Shown here one piece after another: positions 1-5,889 of a stretch of 13,724 bases of DNA. The stretch comes from CAYMDD01 sp964409675 (lineage in GTDB: Bacteria; Pseudomonadota; Alphaproteobacteria; Rickettsiales; SXRF01): assembly GCA_964409675.1 (NCBI GenBank), contig CAYPEF010000061.1, forward strand, positions 1 to 13,724, read 5' to 3'. Each line of letters begins with the position of its first letter. Position 1 is the stretch's first letter. Made by a program: the position numbers and the translations under genes. The notes beneath the pieces were generated by a model, which searched no databases, was not told the DNA's origin, and saw nothing but the letters and a program-made list of their open reading frames with translations.

Positions 1-281
1 ACCTTGCGGTCCATGTCGATACCGGCTTTGGCGAGGCCGCCCATGAACTGCGAGTAGGTGAGGCCGTGCTCGCGCGCGGCGGCGTTAATGCGCTGGATCC
101 AGAGGCTGCGGAAATTGCGCTTCTTGGCGCGGCGGTCGCGGTACGAATAGCGCAGGCCTTTTTCTACCTTTTCAATAGCGACGCGGTAGCAGCTCTTGGC
201 GCGGCCGCGATAGCCCTTGGCCATCTTCAGGACTTTTTTATGACGGGCGCGTCCGGTGACGCCTCTTTTTACGTGTGCCAT
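1..281 (-). CDS. rplT: 50S ribosomal protein L20, C-terminus cut by window edge
   Basis: L20 binds 23S rRNA early in assembly of the large ribosomal subunit, and in several bacteria it also represses its own operon. Translating the minus strand from the ATG at 281 gives a basic protein beginning MAHVKRGVTGRARHKKVLKM, followed by the L20 signatures AKGYRGRAKS (about residues 21-30), RDRRAKKRNFRSLWIQRINA (about 48-67) and GLTYSQFMGGL. Ninety-three codons lie in the window; the family is usually near 118 residues, so about 25 C-terminal residues are missing off the left edge. AAGGAG lies 9 bases upstream of the ATG, and the rpmI stop codon is part of this TAAGGAG site. The gap to rpmI is 12 bases, so the two genes are cotranscribed and probably translationally coupled. 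Confidence 0.97.
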   Translation of the reverse strand, partial: MAHVKRGVTGRARHKKVLKMAKGYRGRAKSCYRVAIEKVEKGLRYSYRDRRAKKRNFRSLWIQRINAAAREHGLTYSQFMGGLAKAGIDMDRK

Positions 282-293
282 GGTGCTCGCTCC

Positions 294-497
294 TTACTTT
301 CCGCCGTAGGGCATGTATTGCACGATGCGGTGCTGGTCCGCTTCGTCCATGATGGTGGTGCCGCGTGCCTTGCGGATGAAGCCGTTGGTGCGCTTGCGCA
401 TGCCGTGGCGCTTGCCGGCCTGGGTGGCGATCACCTTGCCGGTGGCGGTGAAGCGGAAACGCTTCTTGCAGCCGCTCTTGGTTTTCAGTTTTGGCAT
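294..497 (-). CDS. rpmI: 50S ribosomal protein L35
   Basis: L35 is a small basic protein of the large ribosomal subunit. The product is 67 residues, normal for the family, and starts MPKLKTKSGCKKRFRFTATG, followed by the conserved KRHGMRKRT stretch (about residues 29-37). An AAAGGA ribosome-binding site lies just upstream of the ATG at 497. It is the first gene of an rpmI-rplT unit. The usual upstream partner infC is absent; instead a candidate promoter and a palindromic repeat occupy the 5' leader, and a Bax inhibitor gene diverges on the other side. Confidence 0.97.
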   Translation of the reverse strand: MPKLKTKSGCKKRFRFTATGKVIATQAGKRHGMRKRTNGFIRKARGTTIMDEADQHRIVQYMPYGGK

Positions 498-517
498 TTT
501 TCGTCCTTTCTTTCTGT

Positions 518-570
518 TGTCACCCCGCGCTAGTCGCGGGGTCCGGATCCCGCCATCCGGCTGGATGACA
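518..570. repeat. Paired-hairpin palindromic element in the rpmI leader
   Basis: The element is bounded by TGTCA (518-522) and TGACA (566-570). Inside are two hairpins, CCCCGCG-CTAGT-CGCGGGG and CCGGAT-CCCGCC-ATCCGG. The design, TGTCA plus hairpin then a second inverted arm, matches the other elements in this window. It lies about 20 bases upstream of the rpmI ATG, inside the predicted transcript, so it could fold in the mRNA leader. Confidence 0.8.
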
Positions 571-620
571 AGGATAATCTACCGCCAAGGCATGCCAGTG
601 CCCGACGATATGAGGGGGCT

Positions 621-649
621 TTTATAGCGGGTAAGCCTCTTAAAAGCAA
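621..649 (-). promoter_or_regulatory. Candidate promoter for rpmI-rplT
   Basis: On the minus strand TTGCTT (644-649) and TATAAA (621-626) are separated by exactly 17 bases, a good sigma-70-type match. Transcription would start near 613, giving a leader of about 115 nucleotides before the rpmI ATG. That leader carries the palindromic element 518-570. Assignment is by motif only. Confidence 0.55.
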
Positions 650-685
650 GTAAGAATAATCGGCGGGCGGCGTGTCCGGTTATCA

Positions 686-715
686 TTGAAAAGCGATGGA
701 TTATTCCGATATAAT
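686..715 (+). promoter_or_regulatory. Candidate promoter for the Bax inhibitor-1 gene
   Basis: TTGAAA (686-691) and TATAAT (710-715) are separated by 18 bases, close to the sigma-70 consensus. Transcription would start near 722, about 50 bases before the start codon at 773. Its -35 box lies about 37 bases from that of the divergent rpmI promoter. Confidence 0.65.
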
Positions 716-772
716 ATACAGCGAAATCCAAGGGAGCATCCCGAGGGCCGCATTTTTCACAGGAGAATGACG

Positions 773-1519
773 ATGGAAACCAACCGAAACCCCTTTGCCA
801 CGCAGAGCACCGCGCGCGCCAACGTGCAGGTGGATGCCGGGCTGCGGGCCTTCATGCTGGGGGTCTATAATTACATGGCCGCTGCGCTGGCGCTGACCGG
901 TATCGTGGCGCTTTATACCGCCAATTCCGAAGCGTTGCTGAGCATGTTCTATGCCCAGAATGCCTCCGGCGGATATGGGATGAGCGGGCGGGGCAGGCTG
1001 GTGGCATTCTCGCCGCTGGTGGCTATTCGGGTGCTGAGTTTCGGCATCAACCGCCTGAGCGTGACCGCCATGCAGGGGATTTTCTGGGGCTTTGCTGTGT
1101 TGATGGGGCTTTCCATGAGCAGCATCTTCCTTGCCTATACGGGGGCGAGCGTGGCGCGGGTGTTCTTCATCACCGCTATCACCTTCGGCGCGACGAGCAT
1201 ATACGGCTACACCACCAAGCGCGACCTGACCGGTTGGGGTTCGTTCCTGTTCATGGGTGTTATCGGGCTGATTGTTGCCTCGATTGTGAATATCTTCCTC
1301 CAGAGCCCGGCGCTGTACTTTGCCATTTCCTATATCGGCGTGCTGATTTTCGTAGGACTAACCGCCTATGACACCCAGCGCTTGAAGCAAGTCTATTACA
1401 GTGTAAGCGGCTACGGCGAAGCCATGGCCAAGGCCTCGATCATGGGCGCGCTGGAGCTGTATCTGGACTTCATCAACATGTTCGTCTACCTGCTGCGCAT
1501 CATGGGCGACAGAAGATAG
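773..1519 (+). CDS. Bax inhibitor-1/YccA family membrane protein
   Basis: This is an integral membrane protein of the BI-1 (TMBIM/YccA/YbhL) superfamily. Members are multi-pass proteins linked to calcium or proton leak and, for YccA, to modulation of the FtsH protease; the substrate here is not known. The product is 248 residues with about seven hydrophobic segments. Family signatures are SIYGYTTKRDLT in the middle, TAYDTQRLK before the last segments, and the C-terminal ALELYLDFINMFVYLLRI with its conserved acidic residues. The start is placed at 773 because an AGGAG site lies 7 bases upstream and the promoter with TATAAT at 710-715 makes any earlier in-frame ATG (686) untranscribed. The ATG at 767 is too close to that site. 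Residues about 65-80 form a Gly-rich loop (SGGYGMSGRGR). Confidence 0.93.
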   Translation: METNRNPFATQSTARANVQVDAGLRAFMLGVYNYMAAALALTGIVALYTANSEALLSMFYAQNASGGYGMSGRGRLVAFSPLVAIRVLSFGINRLSVTAMQGIFWGFAVLMGLSMSSIFLAYTGASVARVFFITAITFGATSIYGYTTKRDLTGWGSFLFMGVIGLIVASIVNIFLQSPALYFAISYIGVLIFVGLTAYDTQRLKQVYYSVSGYGEAMAKASIMGALELYLDFINMFVYLLRIMGDRR

Positions 1520-1537
1520 GCGCAATGCGCTGAACCG

Positions 1538-1576
1538 AAAAAAGCCCCGGCCGGGAAACCAGCCGGGGCTTTTTTA
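1538..1576 (+). terminator. Rho-independent terminator after the BI-1 gene, possibly bidirectional
   Basis: The stem GCCCCGGC (1544-1551) pairs with GCCGGGGC (1562-1569) around a 10-base loop and is followed by six T. A run of six A precedes the stem, so the same hairpin could also stop minus-strand transcripts coming through the convergent HAD gene. Confidence 0.9.
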
Positions 1577-1581
1577 TATCT

Positions 1582-1687
1582 TGTCGTCCTCGGGCGCGCC
1601 GCAGGCGTGATCCGGGGACCCATCTCACCACTGGCGCAAGCGGAGAGATGGGTCCCCGGTCGATGCTATGCATCGCCGAGGACGACA
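1582..1687. repeat. 106-bp palindromic element between convergent genes
   Basis: Terminal inverted repeats TGTCGTCCTCGG (1582-1593) and CCGAGGACGACA (1676-1687) enclose a 15-bp perfect stem, CCGGGGACCCATCTC (1612-1626) with its complement at 1645-1659, around an 18-base loop. Each arm starts GTCGTCC and ends GGGGACCCAT, as in the elements at 6834 and 11255. It begins 6 bases after the terminator T-run and ends 7 bases from the HAD stop codon. Confidence 0.85.
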
Positions 1688-1694
1688 GTATGCG

Positions 1695-2378
1695 TTAGGG
1701 GTGAAACGCACCCTGCAGCAACATGATCGTATCATCGTGTTTCCGCGCATGGGCATGAAAAGGGTAGCCGTGGTAGTGGGTGTTGGAATAGGTGGGGTGG
1801 GCGGCGGCGTGGTCGCCGTATAAAATGCCGGTGCAGCCGGTGGCTTCGGCGGTGGCGAGGTCGATTTCGGAGTCGCCGATGAACCACACGTCCGGGCCGG
1901 GGATGACATCGCTGTTTTCCAGCACCAGATGCACCGGGTCGGGATGCGGCTTGTCGCGCGCGGCGTCGTCGGCGCCGATGACGGCGTCGAAATAATGGCC
2001 CCAGTTCAGGTGCTGCACTTCCTGGCGCAAATTGGGGCCTTTTTTATTGCTGACCACGAAACATTCCAGCCCGCGGGCGCGCACGCCGTCGAGCAGCGTC
2101 TCCGCCTTTGGCAAGGGCGCGATGGCAAGATGCCGGGCGCGGTATTCCGCCTGGTACATCGCGCCCGCCTTCTGCCAGTCGGGGCCGAAGATTTCCGGGA
2201 AGGAGTCGCGCATGGATTTGCTGACGCGGGCGCGGACGTCGTCGAGTGTCCATTCCTGCATGTTGTGGGCGCGGAAGGTGGCATTCAGCGCGGCGTGGAT
2301 GATCGGCCAGGTATCGACCAGCGTGTTGTCCCAGTCGAAGATGACGGCGCGGGGGGTGGGGAGGGGATTGGTGGTCAT
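1695..2378 (-). CDS. HAD-superfamily hydrolase, phosphoglycolate-phosphatase-like
   Basis: A cytosolic phosphatase of the haloacid dehalogenase superfamily; the substrate is unknown, with Gph-type phosphoglycolate phosphatases the nearest kind by appearance. All four HAD motifs are present in 227 residues. Motif I is DWDNT (nucleophile Asp15, acid/base Asp17), motif II is VVSNKK (Ser110), motif III is Lys143 in RDKPHPDP, and motif IV is GDSEID (Asp169, Asp173). Residues about 20-90 form a helical cap of the C1 type. The tail is His-rich (HAHARKHDD) and lacks an obvious function. AAGGA lies 5 bases before the ATG at 2378. The gene stands alone, separated from the next minus-strand gene by about 200 bases of repeat DNA. 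Confidence 0.9.
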   Translation of the reverse strand: MTTNPLPTPRAVIFDWDNTLVDTWPIIHAALNATFRAHNMQEWTLDDVRARVSKSMRDSFPEIFGPDWQKAGAMYQAEYRARHLAIAPLPKAETLLDGVRARGLECFVVSNKKGPNLRQEVQHLNWGHYFDAVIGADDAARDKPHPDPVHLVLENSDVIPGPDVWFIGDSEIDLATAEATGCTGILYGDHAAAHPTYSNTHYHGYPFHAHARKHDDTIMLLQGAFHP

Positions 2379-2399
2379 AGGGGTCCTTGCATAGTAGTA

Positions 2400-2477
2400 T
2401 TTTCCTCCCCCTGGAGGGGGGGAGGATAGATTCGCTTTGTGCTTTAGCGCTTAGCGAATTTTGGAGGGGGTGAAAAG
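2400..2477 (+). repeat. GAGGGGGAGG-type repeat, left copy
   Basis: About 78 bases made of a hairpin TCCTCCCCC/GGGGGAGGA (2403-2425), a second palindrome TTCGCT...AGCGAA (about 2431-2458) and a trailing GGAGGGGGTGAAAAG. It aligns along its whole length with the reverse complement of 2499-2577, at about three-quarters identity by eye. It is not the TGTCRT family. It fills the region upstream of the HAD gene. Confidence 0.75.
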
Positions 2478-2498
2478 CCTATTGGGCAATCGCAACCG

Positions 2499-2577
2499 CT
2501 GTCACCCTCTCCCAGCATTTGCTATATGCTAAAGCATTAAGCAAATGCAATCCTCTCCCCTCAAGGGAGAGGGGAAA
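2499..2577 (-). repeat. GAGGGGGAGG-type repeat, right copy, inverted
   Basis: The inverted partner of 2400-2477, separated by a 21-base spacer. It holds CTGTCACCCTCTCCC, a palindrome TTTGCT...AGCAAA in the middle and the hairpin CCTCTCCC (2552-2559)/GGGAGAGG (2565-2572). It ends 3 bases from the stop codon of the aminotransferase gene, so in that transcript it forms a strong hairpin. There is no T-run, so classical termination is doubtful. Confidence 0.75.
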
Positions 2578-2579
2578 GG

Positions 2580-3446
2580 TTAAAGTGCATAACCGGTTTG
2601 CTTTTGCACATGGTCCAGGTATAGCGCCAACAGTTTTTTCGTTACCGGGCCGGGCTTGCCGTTGCCGATGATTGTATCGCCCACTTTTACCACCGGCAGC
2701 ACGTTGGCGCTGGTGCTGGTGAGGAAGGCTTCCTGCGCGGTGGTGATTTCGCTTAAGTGGAAGGCGCGCTCGCTGACTTTGATGCCGTGGTCGCGCGCGA
2801 GTTCCAGCGCCACGTCACGCGTGATGCCGCTCAATATGCTCTCATTGGCTGGGTGGGTGATGATGCCTTCGGCGTCGGTGATGATGAAGGCGTTGGAGAC
2901 CGCGCCTTCGGTGACGAATCCGTCCGGCTTCACCAGCCAGGCTTCGCGGGCTTTTTCTTTTGAAGCATCCTGCTTGGCCAGCACGTTCGGCAATAAGCCG
3001 ACCGATTTGATATTGCAGCGGCCCCAGCGAATGTCGGGGCGGGTGATGACGCGCACGCCCTGCTCGATCTCGGCGGGTTTCGGCGTTTTCGGGCCGCAGA
3101 CGGTCAGCACCAGCGCCGGTTTGATAGCGGCGGGGAAGGGATGGTCGCGTTTGGCTACGCCGCGGGTGATTTGCAGGTAGATGCCGCCGTGAATGCGCCG
3201 GTTGCGCTCGATGAGCTCGCGCATGATGAGGAGCAGCGCCGTGTTGCTCACGGGGAAGGCGATGTTCATTTCGTCTAAAGAACGGCGCAGGCGTGCCAGA
3301 TGCCGGTCGCCGTCGAGCAGGGTTTTGTTATAGAAGGCGATATATTCGTAAATCCCGTCGGCGAACTGGTAGCCGCGGTCTTCGATATGCACGCTTGCGC
3401 TGGCGTGCGGGACATATGCGCCGTTGACGTATGCGGTGCGGCTCAT
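2580..3446 (-). CDS. D-amino-acid aminotransferase (class IV, PLP-dependent)
   Basis: A cytosolic fold-type IV transaminase that most likely interconverts D-alanine and D-glutamate with their 2-oxo acids, feeding peptidoglycan. The product is 288 residues, typical of the family. Visible features are RGYQFADGIYEYI (about 24-36) near the active site, the catalytic Schiff-base Lys147 in NIKSVGLLPN, and the acidic VTEGAVSNAF (Glu180) that contacts the PLP ring nitrogen. RGVAKRDHPFP (about 95-105) has the Arg-x-His spacing (R100, H102) used by known D-amino-acid transaminases to bind the substrate carboxylate. That motif argues for the D-enzyme over branched-chain aminotransferase (IlvE) or aminodeoxychorismate lyase (PabC). 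The ATG overlaps the TGA of the upstream glycosyltransferase gene by 4 bases (ATGA), so the two are translationally coupled. It is the last gene of the minus-strand run. Confidence 0.9.
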   Translation of the reverse strand: MSRTAYVNGAYVPHASASVHIEDRGYQFADGIYEYIAFYNKTLLDGDRHLARLRRSLDEMNIAFPVSNTALLLIMRELIERNRRIHGGIYLQITRGVAKRDHPFPAAIKPALVLTVCGPKTPKPAEIEQGVRVITRPDIRWGRCNIKSVGLLPNVLAKQDASKEKAREAWLVKPDGFVTEGAVSNAFIITDAEGIITHPANESILSGITRDVALELARDHGIKVSERAFHLSEITTAQEAFLTSTSANVLPVVKVGDTIIGNGKPGPVTKKLLALYLDHVQKQTGYAL

Positions 3447-5344
3447 GCGCGGGCTCCGTCAATATCCGCGAGAGAGCCGCTGAGGAATGCGCGTGGCTGG
3501 TAGCCGAAATCGTTCGTTGCGTCCGTATGCGCAAACACCAAATCGTCGTTCATTCGCCTCGCCATTTCACCATTCACATGCGAGTTGTGACGCAAAGCCC
3601 CCAAAACGTCAAGCATCTGCGGCAGGAAGGGAAGGGGGATAATGCGCGTTTTTCGCCCGAGTGTGGCGAAAATGCGCTCCACCATGGCGCGGTAGGTGAG
3701 CGTTTCGCCGCCGCTGAGGTTGTAGGAGCGGTTAGAGCCATGCGCAGAAGCGGTGGCCTGCAGCGCCGCCAGCGCCAGATCGTCGGCATGCACCGGCTGG
3801 CGCAGGCCGCTGGCGGGTGGATAGAGCGGGAAAAAACCGAAGCGGCGGATGGTGCGGGCGATGCGGGTGACATTGCCGTCGAGGCCCGCGCCGTAGATGA
3901 GGGTAGGGCGGAGGATGGTATGGCGAATGGCATATGCCTCACCTATTGCGGCAATTGAGCACTCGGCCTTGCCAAGCTGTTCCACCACGAAACGCTCATG
4001 CGTGTCCGCAGATCCCGCTTTGCCGAACAGCGAGGTGGAGCTGAATGCGGTGATTGCAATGGGGCGGCACAGGCTCAGCAGGGACTCCAGAAACCATGGC
4101 AGCGTCCATAGCGGCGCGCAGTGGATCAGCGTAAGCGCATTGATATGCGCCAATCCATTAAATGCATCAATCCCCGACGGGACTGATTCCTCTTCTGGAG
4201 AGGGAAGCGTAATATCGGCGCATATCCAGTGCAGGCGTTCATGCGTGAAGAGGGGTGGCCTGCGGCTGACGGCATAAACATATGCGCCTGCCGCCAGAAG
4301 CCGTGCGATCAGGATCAGCCCTACCGGCGAGGTGGCGCCGGTGATCAGCACGGATTTACCCGCCCATCCGCCGGGAGTATTCGGCTCGCGCAAATAACGC
4401 TCCAGCAATAGTAGCTGCTTCGAGGCTTTGACATGCGCCGCATTGGCGCGGCGGGGGAAGAGGCGCTTCAGCCCGTACCGTGCCCAGATGCCGAGGATAG
4501 CCAAGAGCAAAATGATGCGCCGCGCTATTATGGGTTTGTCATTCCCGGCGTTCTGGATTCCCGCGTTCGCGGGAATGACAGGGGAGGAAGTGAAATGCAT
4601 GCGGAAATACCGCACGAATCCTTGCGCCTTGCAGCGTTCAACGAAGGCGGAAGGGGCGTCGCTGGTGGAGAGGAGGTGCACCACTTTCACTTCCGGCATG
4701 AATAGCGTTTTTCCGCCTGACTGCTGCACGCGCTTGCATAAGTCGAGGTCTTCCACATGCAGGAAATACCCTTCATCCAGGCCGCCTAGCGCTTCATAAT
4801 CTTTTTTACGCAGGAACATGCAGGCGCCGGAGATGGCGGGCACTTCGCATGGTGCATCCGGCATCGCGCCTTCATGGCGGTTCAGGCGGCTGAGCTTCAG
4901 GAAACGGTGCAGGCCGAGGGCCTCGCTAAGCGCGGTTTCCGGGGTGAGCAGCTCTCGCCGCGCGCCGCGCTGAGGGGTGCCATCGGCGTTGAGTAAATTG
5001 ACTCCGGCGAGTGTCGCGCCGGGAGTGGATTCCAATGCGGCCATCAGCGGCGCGAAGGCGTTTTCCGGTAGCAGGCAATCGGGGTTGAGGAGGAAAATAT
5101 AATCGCCGGTGGCGGCCTTTGCGCCCATGTTGCAGCCGCGCGCGAAGCCGACATTGCCGTGGCCGGTGATCAGTTTCAGATGCGGATGCGCGCTTGCTTT
5201 CAGCTTCTCCACCACCGGCGGCGGGTTACCATTATCGACCAGGATTACTTCAGCGAGGTTGGCTTGCGCCAGTGCGCGGTCCAGGCAGTATTCCAGCACC
5301 GGGCCCGTATGGTAGCTGACGATGACGACGCTTACGCCGGCCAT
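3443..5344 (-). CDS. Two-domain protein: family 2 glycosyltransferase fused to an SDR-type sugar epimerase/dehydratase domain
   Basis: A 633-residue fusion. Residues about 1-250 are a GT-A fold glycosyltransferase like rhamnosyltransferases: VSVVIVSYHTG, VDNGN, NVGFARGCNMG, the metal-binding LNPDC (87-90), and GYFLHVEDLDLCKRV with acidic 198-199. With rfbC and rfbD directly upstream, the sugar donor is probably dTDP-L-rhamnose (inference). Residues 272-290 form one hydrophobic segment (IILLLAILGIW). From about 330 an extended SDR domain begins, with the NAD-binding GATSPVG (336-342) and RPTLIYGAG later. The usual Tyr-x-x-x-Lys catalytic pair is not evident: the region after SSTSLFG reads HERFVVEQLGKAE. 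Residues 255-269 (PVIPANAGIQNAGND) are encoded by a palindromic repeat read in frame. The start overlaps the end of rfbC by 13 bases; no good ribosome-binding site is seen, so coupling is likely. Confidence 0.85.
   Translation of the reverse strand: MAGVSVVIVSYHTGPVLEYCLDRALAQANLAEVILVDNGNPPPVVEKLKASAHPHLKLITGHGNVGFARGCNMGAKAATGDYIFLLNPDCLLPENAFAPLMAALESTPGATLAGVNLLNADGTPQRGARRELLTPETALSEALGLHRFLKLSRLNRHEGAMPDAPCEVPAISGACMFLRKKDYEALGGLDEGYFLHVEDLDLCKRVQQSGGKTLFMPEVKVVHLLSTSDAPSAFVERCKAQGFVRYFRMHFTSSPVIPANAGIQNAGNDKPIIARRIILLLAILGIWARYGLKRLFPRRANAAHVKASKQLLLLERYLREPNTPGGWAGKSVLITGATSPVGLILIARLLAAGAYVYAVSRRPPLFTHERLHWICADITLPSPEEESVPSGIDAFNGLAHINALTLIHCAPLWTLPWFLESLLSLCRPIAITAFSSTSLFGKAGSADTHERFVVEQLGKAECSIAAIGEAYAIRHTILRPTLIYGAGLDGNVTRIARTIRRFGFFPLYPPASGLRQPVHADDLALAALQATASAHGSNRSYNLSGGETLTYRAMVERIFATLGRKTRIIPLPFLPQMLDVLGALRHNSHVNGEMARRMNDDLVFAHTDATNDFGYQPRAFLSGSLADIDGARA
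4537..4580 (-). repeat. 44-bp palindromic element inside the glycosyltransferase-SDR gene, translated in frame
   Basis: Ends are TGTCATTCCCG and CGGGAATGACA in inverted orientation. On the gene's strand one full arm (TGTCATTCCCGCG, AA, CGCGGGAATCCAG) is followed by a shortened second arm. It encodes the peptide VIPANAGIQNAGND between the glycosyltransferase domain and the hydrophobic segment. The second arm seems to have lost its inner half. Confidence 0.9.
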
Positions 5345-5889
5345 AATACTGGGTGCTGGCGGTATTCCTCCCAGCTGGGAAGGGCGAGGTCGCGTGGAGA
5401 GAAATTGTCGCAGGCAACCGGCCAGGGAATATTGAGGTCCGCGTCGGTGGCGCGGATGCCGCCTTCGCCTTCCATATTATAGTGGCCGGTGACTTTGTAG
5501 AGCATGTCCGCCGGTTCCTCGCCCAGCACGCAGAAGCCGTGCGCGAAGCCGGGAGGCATCCAGAATAAAATGCCGTTTTCGCCGGTGAGTTCCACGGCGT
5601 GGTGCTGGCCGTAGGTGGGGGAGTCGGCGCGGATGTCGAGTGCTACGTCCCACACGCGCCCACGCGTGACGCCGACGAGTTTTCCCTGTGCTGGCGTATG
5701 CTGGTAATGCAGACCGCGCATGACGCCGGGGGCGGAGCGGGAATGGTTATCCTGTGAAAAATCGACCGGCAGGCCGTGGTCGAGAAAACGCTGGCGGTGG
5801 AAGCGCTCGACGAAGAATCCGCGCGCGTCGCCGTGCAGGTCGAGTTCGATGATTTTCAGGCCCTGGAGCGGGCAGTCATGCACTTTCAT
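5332..5889 (-). CDS. rfbC: dTDP-4-dehydrorhamnose 3,5-epimerase (RmlC)
   Basis: Catalyses the third step of dTDP-L-rhamnose synthesis, epimerising dTDP-4-keto-6-deoxyglucose at C3 and C5. The product is 185 residues, the usual size for this cupin-fold dimer. Signatures are DARGFFVERFH (about 21-31), the GVMRGLHYQ strand with the catalytic His, VWDVALDIRADSPTYG, MPPGFAHGFCVL, and a tyrosine-bearing YNMEGEGGIRATD segment. The ATG at 5889 lies inside the end of rfbD (14-base overlap), and the stop overlaps the next gene by 13 bases, so translation of the three genes is coupled. rfbA and rfbB are not in the window and must lie elsewhere if the pathway is complete. Confidence 0.95.
   Translation of the reverse strand: MKVHDCPLQGLKIIELDLHGDARGFFVERFHRQRFLDHGLPVDFSQDNHSRSAPGVMRGLHYQHTPAQGKLVGVTRGRVWDVALDIRADSPTYGQHHAVELTGENGILFWMPPGFAHGFCVLGEEPADMLYKVTGHYNMEGEGGIRATDADLNIPWPVACDNFSPRDLALPSWEEYRQHPVLWPA

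Noticed and set aside
66..533. Plus-strand open frame of 155 codons over the rplT/rpmI region
   Set aside because: It is the antisense shadow of two unmistakable ribosomal protein genes and has no matching start signal.
686..772. Longer N-terminus for the BI-1 protein starting at 686
   Set aside because: The segment contains the likely -35 and -10 boxes, and a good ribosome-binding site fits the ATG at 773.
2551..2577. Rho-independent terminator after the aminotransferase gene
   Set aside because: The hairpin is strong, but no T-run follows on the minus strand and it is part of a repeat, so it is listed as repeat only.
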